Assembly (NCBI GenBank): GCA_033239525.1
Contig: BSYO01000034.1
Span: 4,526,001-4,590,000 of the forward strand
Source: Nepenthes gracilis
Lineage: Eukaryota; Streptophyta; Magnoliopsida; Caryophyllales; Nepenthaceae
Length of the DNA stretch: 64,000 nt
Direction of reading: 5' to 3'
Part shown: positions 46,570 to 55,547 of the stretch, piece after piece
Layout of the letters: each line of letters starts with the position of its first letter
Position numbering within the stretch: position 1 is the first letter of the stretch
Translations under genes and position numbers: made by a program
Notes under the pieces: model-generated
The model's input: the letters and a program-made list of their open reading frames with translations, nothing else
Told to the model about the DNA's origin: nothing
Databases searched by the model: none

Positions 46570-47256
46570 TTAGACGCGAAGATAAAATTCTAAAGCATCA
46601 TGATCCAACGCAACTCCATATTTCCCGGGGTCCCATTGTCGTCTGCATTTGTCGTAGCTCCATTCGTTACCCGGCATCTCCACTAGTACGACGCTAAAAC
46701 TGTACACGTCGTTCTTCACATATAATTGCCCTGTGAAGACATACTCTGGAGCGGCATAGCCTTCTGTGCCCATCACCCTCGTCGAGACATAAGACTGACT
46801 AGCAGAGGGGCCAAGTTTTTGCTGAACTGAAGATTGAGATTTTGGCATGGTTGCTGAACTGAAGATTGAGATTTTGGCATGGGAGGTCCCACTCAGGAGG
46901 GTGTTAGAGGTCTTGATGTATTGATCGGTGACTCGGCCATCTGGTGTGTGTAAAAAAACAAAGTCTCGGGCACCTCCAATTAAATCCCATGATAGTGGCT
47001 GAACAGCAGAGCCCTTGCCAAACAGGTGGTTTTCCAAACTTTCCTGCTGCATAATTTCATAAACAAGCAGCAGCTCCTTTTCTTCCCAGCAATAACCCAA
47101 CGGCCTCACAAGATTAGGGTGCGAAAGCCTTTCCAGGAAAGTTACCACCGACTGCCACTCTTCAAAACCTCGTAGACTCTCTTGATTCACATTCTTGATG
47201 GCAACAACCACTCCAGTACCACTCCTAGCAGGCTGTTGCTTCTTCTCCATGACCAA
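46570..47256 (-). pseudogene. Captured receptor-like cytoplasmic kinase (RLCK VII-type) pseudogene fragment
   Basis: Reads '[15 protein letters not shown]', '[19 protein letters not shown]', '[18 protein letters not shown]', '[15 protein letters not shown]' and '[12 protein letters not shown]', the order of an RLCK VII kinase. The ATP-binding Lys (VAIK) is present. The catalytic loop has lost its Asp (DQYIKTSN) and no DFG is recognisable. A 32-bp tandem duplication at 46819-46882 and a deletion after 'LSWD' add damage. No introns are seen, although related plant genes usually have several, so a cDNA source is likely. It ends in a stop at about 46570. Not a functional kinase. Confidence 0.85.
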
Positions 47257-47269
47257 CTCGAACCCCCCT

Positions 47270-48410
47270 GCTCATGATAATCCTGCATCTGGCAAAGTTC
47301 CAATAAAATGACCACACCTTTGATTCCTGTTCTTGCCTCTTTGGGATCACCCAACATATTAACAACAGAAGCATCAATAGGAACAGAAGCATCAATATGG
47401 TCCTGGTTTTCAACCCTGGAAGCGCTAGTAACTAATAATACAAGAGCATCCTGATCCACGTTCTTTGGATATACCTCAATCAAGCTTTTGTTAACAGTAA
47501 GCTTGTTAGGAGTGAGAGCCCCGGTCTTGTTACCGCAAAGGACCTCCATACCAGCCATTTTTTTGATGGCTGTCATCCTCTTGGTGATCGCCCCTTGTTC
47601 AGTTAGGCAGTGAAACTCAACAGTCATTGTCACAGACAAAGCTGTTGGCATAGCAATTGGAAGTCCTCCAACGAGAAGCACTAGCAAGTTGTCAATGCCC
47701 TCTTGGTATGCCCTGTGCTGGGTGGGATACATCCCAATAATCCCTACCAGCATTCTCTCAATAATTGAGTAAATACAGGAGTTACCGATGGCAGTCAATA
47801 CCTTTTGGAGCCAAATAAGTGGCCATAATGACCAAATGCTATCAACCAAGTGAGCAGCCTTGCCATATAAGGTGAAGATACCAGTGGCCATAACAACAGC
47901 CTCAATTTTACCTTGCTTGCAATTGGGACCAGCGAAAGTCTCATCACCGGGGTTCTCTGTGAATGGGAGGGAAACTCCAGTAATGGTAGCCTGGTCGATC
48001 TTGAGGGGATCACCCTCCAACAATCGAGCATTGGCTGGAACAATATCTCCTAGCTTGATATTGATTAGATCCTTGGGTACAAGGATTGCTGCTTCTTTCC
48101 CGCTCCACTTTCTGTCTCGCAACACCTTAGTTGTGGAAACAAGATTTGCCAAGAGTGCTGCTACAGCATTTCCTGCATTGTTTTCCTCAATACAGCCAAT
48201 GACGTCTGGATAGTCTGATGGCTTGCCTCCTTCATTTGCTAAAGCAATAGTCATGATAGTTGTAGCCTTCATGACCCAAGACAGAGGACTCCACAAAACC
48301 CCAAAAACTTCAGAAATTTTCCATCCTATTTATCTTCACGTTTGTTCTGGCCAAAAATTTCGAGCCTCACACACTTGAGTTGCTTGGAAACTTCCTCCAC
48401 GGAAGTAGTT
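47270..48410 (-). pseudogene. Captured plasma-membrane H+-ATPase (P3A-type) pseudogene fragment
   Basis: The segment starts with 'TSVEEVSKQLKC' and 'LEIFGQNKRED' (48406-48329), the cytosolic N-terminus. After a TAG and a 1-bp shift it continues '[20 protein letters not shown]', '[16 protein letters not shown]', '[18 protein letters not shown]', '[12 protein letters not shown]', '[15 protein letters not shown]' and '[19 protein letters not shown]'. The phosphorylation site is NKTGALT: the catalytic Asp is Asn. A membrane segment is deleted after 'YPDVIG'. The fragment stops early in the P/N domain at about 47280 and abuts the kinase. Native genes of this family are intron-rich, so intronless codons point to reverse transcription. 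Confidence 0.92.
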
Positions 48411-49560
48411 TCCTGGGACATAAGGCAAGCTGTAACACACAGGTAGTAGAGGCGATACCAATATCTATTGCCCCTCGTGGCCTCCTGAGCCTTCCAGTTG
48501 TAATTAGACTGCCGAATTAATGAAAAAGATCTGGGGGAAACTTCACAAATGACCCAACCGATTTTGTCCCTCAGTGGAGGGATGGATTCCCTTTTTAGCA
48601 GTGCGAGCCCCTCATCAGCTGGGGAAAACTGGTGCCACAATGCCGTTAAACAAATTCCCACTTTCAGAAAATCAAGCAAAACCAACTTGGAATCATCAGT
48701 TGCAACATCACGAACATCAAGTTGGTTGAGGAACGCCACATGAAATTTTAGAACACTAAGGAACTGAGGTGGACCGGTTTGCTTCCACCTAAGGGTTGGC
48801 CTAGTTGGAAATGGTAGAGGTAAGGAGAGCTCCAAGTTTTCCAAATTTACGAGTGCCCATCTCTGGGTTTGGACCGTGTTTGGTGAGCATCTCCCTGTGG
48901 GGTTTTCATTTCTCGATTGGGGCTTTTGTGCCTTAGTGGGACTATCAGTGGTGCGGTCGTCCTGTGGAAGTACGGATGCCACGAAGGAAGCAATATCTGG
49001 GGGAGGTAAGGAAAGCTGAAGAGTGATTGTGGTGCCTGGTGGTGCGGGTGGTGTGCTGGGTAGAGCTTGGGTTAGAGTTGGCGGTTGTGGGAGTGGTGGA
49101 GTTTGAGGAGACAGTTGTGGACTTACCTTCGAAGGCGTGGTGAACAATTTAGTGGCAGGAATCCTGAGAGACTTCTGTCGGTTTGGTTGAAGATGATTGA
49201 ATACGTATGCCTCAACAACGGAATCATGGGTTGTCGGTGCCGAACCGGTCGTTTCGTTTGGTAATACGGTCTTCCAAACCCCAATCTCGTTCCTAGTCAG
49301 CATCTTAGCCTTAGGATCCCCATCGTTGAAGCCTCCAACTGATGCTGCTAGCTTTGCTCCAGGAGCCCATCCCATGCAAGTAAGCTCTGAGTCTCTGCGG
49401 TTGAGATCCAGCTGAACTTTTCGTAAAACCTCATCCGAAGTTTCTGATCGACTGGGAGAGAGTGAAGAACAATCGCTTTCTCTCGCTGGGACCCCTATCG
49501 TAGCAGAAGTAGCTACTGTTGCCGATCGAGAGTCAGGCATAGATGGAATCTTCTGAGCAA
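48411..49560 (-). pseudogene. Unrecognised Pro-rich region in the chimeric element
   Basis: One open frame spans from gag into the H+-ATPase start (49747-48326), so this middle part is open on the minus strand for about 380 residues. It is Ser/Pro-rich ('LSPQTPPLPQPPTLTQALP') with a hydrophobic segment around 'LVLLDFLKVGICLTALWH'. I recognise no domain. It could be gag tail, further captured host sequence, or both. The open length may be chance or recent fusion. Confidence 0.4.
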
Positions 49561-50100
49561 CGATCTGCCCTGAAGATTGAATCGAGAGGGGCGCGACATC
49601 CGCAAAGTAAGCAGAAGCTATTGAAGTCTGGTGTAGATGGGACAGATCGGCTTTGTGAGTCAAGGACGAGGGCGTCCCAAATTTTTGCTCAAGATCCCTG
49701 GAGAAAAATTCCCAGGTAGAGATTTGCCGTGTTGCGCGCATCCACATATACCACAGAGCATCGCGAGGACAAGTAGATGGCGGCGATGGCTAATTTGTTC
49801 GGTGGAGTTTGATGTTTCAGAGAAAAATTGCTCGATATGCGAGAGCAGGTGATAATGTTACGGCCGGAGAAATACGGAATTTACGTGAGAGGCGAACGAA
49901 GGTGAGAGAACGGGGTTGTAATCGAAGAGGAGACTGGAAGAGGTGGAAAATGTTCAGGAGGCGAGGGATGCTGCGTGTTGTTGTTCGATTCAGGCCAAAG
50001 TTTGTCGGATTTCAGTGAGGGTTTGTCGGATTTGTTCATGAATCGAAGCGGGAGCAGTGATGGCCGCTGTGTGTGGTTGGCCATTCACGACGTCCTCCTT
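49561..50100 (-). pseudogene. Chromovirus-type gag pseudogene (5' part of the chimera)
   Basis: In different frames on the minus strand: 'HEQIRQTLTEIRQTLA' near 50040 (coiled-coil start of gag), 'HIEQFFSETSNSTEQ' near 49840, and 'STWEFFSRDLEQKFGTPSS' with 'KADLSHLHQTS' at 49720-49620. These three pieces occur in the order found in chromovirus capsid domains. At least two frameshifts and a TGA divide them. Confidence 0.75.
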
Positions 50101-50176
50101 CCCCCGACTCGAAAGCCCTACGATGCGATCTTCCAGAGGAGTGCAGTGCCCGGGTAATTCCTCTGCCATCTCTCAA

Positions 50177-51355
50177 TTTATTATTGATAATAGCCATATC
50201 TCTTGCAATACCCATGATATTAAATAAACTTTGGAAGATGTTAAAAATTTTAAAAATTCTATCATTGGGTAGAAATTTTATAGAAAAAAATACTACTTTT
50301 GGATGATGTTAAAAATTTTAAAAATTCTATAACAAATTTTATGAGAAAAAAATATTATTCTTTATTTTAATATGATTTTTTGTTTAAATGTCATCTCACA
50401 AATTATGTTTTTTATTAGAATACCTTAAATTATTAGGGTTGAATTTAAAATTAATATTAGAGTATTTCTTTGAATGATGATTAATTTATCATTTTTAAAA
50501 TATTCTTTTTTATTTTTATTAAATATATATATTTTTTTTTTACTGTGGATTATTTTAACATTGTATTTTATAACACGATTAATTTATCTAAAATATTATT
50601 ATTATATTATATATTATATTTTTATTATATTTTTTATACCTAATATATTAAATATTAAAAAAATAAATATTAAATTAATAAATTTAGTATTACAAATTTT
50701 ATAAACTGTCAAATCAAGACAACTTTCCAACATTCAAATTAGATACATGCTTTGGTTTTTCTAGATAAAAATAAAATCAAATACGATAAAATCTATCAAT
50801 TTAATTTTGCTTAGAAAAATCCTGTTAAAAATTATTATTCAAAAAGGCTTTTAAGTTTATGTGAATAAACAAAGGCATTGAAGTGTAATTTTTAAATTCA
50901 TAAAATTTCTTTAGAATATGTGATTAAAGTTAATTACATATAACATAAAAATACAAATTAAAAATATTTAATGTAGATTGTAATATGTGACTTCATATTA
51001 AAATTATAAAAGACATATGTGAATTTTACTTTGTTTTAATTTTTTATCTCTCCATACTAATTTTAATAATTTTATTAAAAATAAATATATAAGGAAATAT
51101 ATAAATATTATTTTTTAATATAAATTGGTGAGATTTAATTTTATATAATTTTATTTTAAAATGGACGTAAAATATGGCTCATCGTGGACCGTATTCTCCA
51201 CGCTGTGACTTCAGAAGTCGTCGTCGTCGTCTTTTTCTAGACACGATGTAACTTCGCTGCCATAAATATCTCACCCACCCACCTGCCCCATTTGCAGAAC
51301 AGAGAGAGAGAGAAAGAGCACGCGCTTGTGCTTTTCTTTTGAGGCTTCAAGTAAG
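50177..51355 (+). repeat. Block F copy a (CNL-4 locus), distal promoter copy
   Basis: Homologous to 25936-26990. Contains a 67-bp local duplication (50229-50362, 'gatgttaaaaattttaaaaa' twice). Promoter-like end: CATAAATATCTCACC at 51261, 'cccatttgcagaacaga', a (GA)n run and a caagtaagtt-type donor at about 51349. The left end was replaced by the chimeric element. Confidence 0.75.
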
Positions 51356-53040
51356 TTCCCTTTTTCTTCGTAAAATTTCTTCTCTCTTCTTTTAGTTTTT
51401 TCTTTCTTCCTTTTTATTAAAATAATATTTTAAAATGTTTAATATAAATTAATTTTATATCTCTATAAAATATATAAATTTATAATTATTAAAAAAATTT
51501 TAATAAATGTAAAACACATTTATTTATGTTTCATAAAGAAAAAAAAATATAAACAAAATAAGTAGGGACATTTAATGATATTTATTTAATTTTTTTTTGT
51601 AAGTATTTTTTATAATAATTATAACTCATAATTTCCTCAGCCAGGGATTTTTATTTATTTCCTTATTTTCTATTAAAATATAGCACATAATATACACATA
51701 TTTATACACTAAAAAATATTAATAACACATTATTTAATCACTTTTAAAATATTTTTATTATATAATTTCTTATCTATCAATTTAGTCGTATATTAAATTT
51801 GTGAGTATTAATTATCTCGTAGTATGTATCTAACTTTTGATGACAAAACATATGCGGCCATTTGTTTACAACGATAGAATAAGATATGAGAAAATCTAAT
51901 TGATATATTATTGCTGTTAATACCTATTGAATTTAAAATTTAATAAAATCTGTGAGTTATATTTAGTATAATCTATGTGTTAGATTCAATGAGATTCTTA
52001 ATCTATGGGTCGTGATGTTTATTATCATTTGGTATTCGTATCATTTATACTGATATTCCAACCAGCTAATCTCTATCTTCCTAATAATGTTAGATTCTAG
52101 GGAGATCCTTACCTGTTATTGACAAATTTCAAATTCTACAGAATCCTTTTATTTTACGGTACGAAGGTTTGGTAGGGCTTACTCTTATTATTCCTTTTGA
52201 ATTGTAATTAGAATGAATTGTACATTTTCGAATAGAGTTTATTATTAGATTCTATATTATTTCAGTGGCTTTAGTATATTTGATATTGTATATTCGATAT
52301 ATTTATTTGTTTATTACACATTTTTAATTATCATTATTTATTTGACATTTGACTAATTCTTATATTTTATTGGCTCTAAATTCAATTTGATTATATAACG
52401 CTAGCAGGGGACTCTGCATTTACTGTGGGACTTTTAGTTACACGGGATTTGGGAGGTTAGTTGTTATCGTATTATTTAGTGACAATCAAATTATATTTTG
52501 ATGAAGATTTGTTGGTGCTTTGCAAGTTATGACTTATGAATCTTAGTGGTTTTTATTTCTTAAATATTTATTTCATGTAGTGATGAGACAACAACTTTAT
52601 AGTTGAAAAAGGTTAAAATTATTATAATTATTTAATAATTTTATATATTAAAACTTTTAATATGAATGGTTCGAATCGAGTCTGATAATTAGGATTTGAG
52701 TAATCACGAAGATAAATTAGAGAGGCTGCAACGTAAGAGGGCGTCGCAACCCCGCTGGCGCCCTCGGGGGCTGTTGGATTGAATATTTAACGGCCTCTGG
52801 TTTTCTGAAAGAAAAAAATAAAATAAATAAAAAATAAATGAGAAACATTTTTTTTTACTTTTCTTAAAAAATAATAAAAATAAAAATATATATATAAATA
52901 ATATTTTTTTTCAAAATCGGACGGCCCCTGAGGGTGCCAGAGGAGCTACAACGCCCTCCCACGTTGCACCCCTATCATTCTTGTTGTATTTGGAGTTTAA
53001 TAAGATGGCAGGTGTGACGACAGGATTCTTCTTTCCTCGT
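51356..53040 (+). repeat. Block G copy 3
   Basis: Homologous to 27000-28660 and 9829-11240. AT-rich, non-coding, and ends with the third fold-back. Confidence 0.8.
52727..52968. repeat. Fold-back element, copy 3
   Basis: The left arm from tgcaacgtaagagggcgtcg pairs with the right arm ending caacgccctcccacgttgca. This copy has the most regular arm pairing of the three. Confidence 0.78.
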
Positions 53041-55230
53041 ATATTTCATTTTTTGCCATCCAAGTCCTCTGCATCTAATTTAAAAGGGCGGAGTGTCCTG
53101 CTAATTTTGTTTTCATAGTCACTCTTTATATCTGTAGGCATCTACCAGTGACGTTTTTTGAGGTTAAGTAAATCTATTTTTTATTCTATTGTAAGACTTT
53201 TTTATAAGTTTTTTAACTATAGAAATTTATATCTTATCATTTGTTAAAAATATTGTCACTTAAATTATTAGATATTGTTATTTATTATTGACAATAGCAG
53301 TATCTCAAGCAAAACCCATGATATTAAATAAATTTTGGATGATATTAAAAATTTTATCATGTAAATTTTCTAGAAAAAAATGTTATATTTTTATTGTAAT
53401 ATTATTTTTTGCTTAAATAACATCTCACATATTATTTTTTTATTAGAATACTGTGGATTAAATTTAAAATTAATATTATAGAATTTTTTGATTGATGATT
53501 AATTTACCACTTAAAATGTTCTTTTTTGTTTCTTTTATATATAATTTTAATACATTTTTAATATTATTTTAGAACATGTTTAACATATTATTATTATTAT
53601 TATTTCTTATTATATTTTTATACATAATATATTAAATTTAAAAAGTAAATTTTAAATTAATAAATTTTGTATTACCAATTATATAAACCGTCAAATTAAA
53701 CCAACTGGCTAACATTCAATTTAAATAATTTGTCTCTATTAATAGATTTGTTTGTTCATATAAAAATTCAAATCACAGTCAGCGATTTGGTTGCGAATTA
53801 TTTAATAATTCTTACCAAACCCATCCATATTTACTATTAAGCAATTAATCAAAATCATTATGTCATGCTGTTTAATAACTATATATTTTTGTTGGGTCCC
53901 AATATAAGGGCCCATAAAACACGGCCTAAAAAGAGAGCCCAAAAAAGCTCAGAGATACATCCACGGGCCAAGAGGAGAGACTGGCCCAAGAGGCCCAAAA
54001 GCCCAATTTAGTCCCTTAAGCTGGACTGGGCTAACAAGCCGGAAAACGCAGGCTAGTGTCTCAAAAGCCGAAGCTACGACAAAGGTCCAAGAGGTTCCAG
54101 GAGCTCGAGGACACCGCTAATAGCAGACGCCATTCAGGTACGAGGACTAGAAGAAGAAGCCTGAGAACCTCAGAAGTTTCATCGGGCCTTAGATTAGTCC
54201 AAGAAGTCAAGGAAAGACCCGAGGACCCTCCACGAAGGACCAAAGATCCTCCAAGTCCTTCCAAAAGGCAGTTGACGTCAGAGAGCTACTTCCCTCGAAC
54301 GGGTCCGCGATCCCTAAGAGACGAGGACTATCCCATGCACGGCCGAGAGCGCCAACTAAGCAACTTCGTCGATTTCCAAGGAACCTGTAACCACTACGAG
54401 ACGCCGCCTCCACAGAGCACGCCTAATTAAATCAAGACTGACGCCTAAAGTCTACAGGCCTGACATGTTCAGGCCGTACCAGCGGCGCCAGCAGCGTGCT
54501 TCCCTGTGCATGCCATCATTCCTGACATGGGCGGCAAGCCAGGTGGACGGTTCCCTCACGCACTCGGCATGATCAACGGGACAGGTGAACAGCCTCTCGA
54601 CCACACGTCAGCTGCCACGTGTCATCTCTCTAGCGGTGCAATTTCTCCTACAAATACCCAGCAGAGGCTCTTGCCTCAGGACCCCTTTCTTCCCTCCTCT
54701 TTTCCCAGAAGAACGAAGAAGAAGGAGGAAGAATTAAGGAACTTCCAAACGAGAAAGCCCTGAAAAGAGGAGAGATTAAGGAAAGAAAAAGGAAAGATAT
54801 TCCCAAATCTTGTACCTTATAAAGACTTCCACCCATAGTGAAGTATTTCTAAAGGCCTAAAGTCTTGTAATTTTTCTTCCTCATTTAAGAGGAAACTTTC
54901 CACGTAAAAATCGGTTTTAATCTCTCCTTCTCCACATCTTACAATCTCGAACACTTGTGTTGCACGTGACCCTGCGATCCGAAACGCAACAATTTTAATA
55001 GTTAATAAATAATTTTACTTTGTCTTAGTTTTTTTTTCATCTATCTATACTAATTTTAATAAAAATAGATAAAAATTATTTTTTAATATAAATAAGGGAG
55101 ACACTAGTTTATATAATTTTATTTCAAAACGGAAACAAAGCTCATCCCGAATGCATTCTCCACGCGATGATTTCGGAAGTCGTCTTCCTTAGCACCCAGA
55201 TTTCGATGCCATTTCCCCGAAATTTCACTT
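53041..55230 (+). promoter_or_regulatory. Block F copy b of CNL-4, split by a solo LTR and lacking the TATA/first exon
   Basis: Two parts, 53041-53889 and 54992-55230, match 28661-29758. The following about 131 bp of the CNL-2 locus (29759-29889), holding the TATA box and first exon, are missing. 'aatttcactt' joins directly to 'tatgtaagtc'. So the proximal CNL promoter is deleted here. Confidence 0.75.
53885..54996 (+). mobile_element. Tat solo LTR with 5-bp target duplication ATTTT
   Basis: The LTR spans 53890-54991 (1102 bp), TGTTGGGTCCC...GCAACA, flanked by ATTTT at 53885-53889 and 54992-54996. The pre-insertion site is preserved at about 29506-29525 ('ctatatattttaatagttaa'). Same family as the 5' LTR at 11396-12394. 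Minus- and plus-strand open frames inside it are not genes. Confidence 0.95.
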
Positions 55231-55547
55231 TATGTAAGTCTAGATATGTTAATGGATGTCATGTTATTATAAATATCTTAAACATAGCTTAGAGAGTATA
55301 TTTTAAATATTTTATAGCTATAAATAAAGTAAGTTGTCCCAATCAGTAGACAGCCATGCATTTCGCCACTAGCAATGTTGTAGTCAACAATGAATAGAAA
55401 AAGTATCAAATAGTTGAAATATAAATGAATATATAAAGACAGATCTAAGTATGGACTGATTGAATTGTGAGAAAAAAGTGAAGAAGTAGTTTGCAAAGCA
55501 ACCTGAAAATTGTTCGTGTTGTTTTTGTGATTGTAGCAAGAAGAAAG
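55231..55547 (+). promoter_or_regulatory. CNL-4 leader: 5'-UTR intron without LTR insertion
   Basis: TATGTAAGTC retains a donor sequence. The intron body aligns with 30722-30989, and the acceptor TTGTAG ends at 55536. The start codon ATG is at 55548. The uninterrupted 'gttattataaatatc' at about 55264 is the empty site for the copia insertions at CNL-1 and CNL-2. Confidence 0.6.

Larger units (their letters stand above)
46139..50176 (-). mobile_element. Chimeric chromovirus-type retroelement carrying host H+-ATPase and kinase pieces
   Basis: Bounded on both sides by interrupted block F. On the minus strand, in order: gag of a Ty3/gypsy chromovirus type, an unrecognised Pro-rich region, intronless plasma-membrane H+-ATPase codons, intronless receptor-like cytoplasmic kinase codons, a short 'NLEDKVLL' stretch typical of the end of gypsy pol, and a terminal LTR-like region with a TATA box. 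No protease, RT or integrase is present and no 5' LTR is recognised. It resembles in concept the maize Bs1 element, which also carries H+-ATPase sequence. All parts are disrupted. Confidence 0.75.

Noticed and set aside
50474..50704. 76-codon Ile/Phe/Tyr-rich open frame
   Set aside because: Low-complexity translation of AT-rich block F. The homologous region at 26160-26400 does not keep it.
54056..54430. Open frame of 124 codons, Arg/Ser-rich
   Set aside because: Inside the solo LTR. The related LTR at 11396-12394 has a similar but shifted frame, so it is U3 sequence rather than a gene.
55491..55547. Upstream start for CNL-4
   Set aside because: It would add residues encoded by the presumed 5'-UTR intron end and acceptor (TTGTAG). 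The ATG at 55548 aligns with 14338 and 31002.
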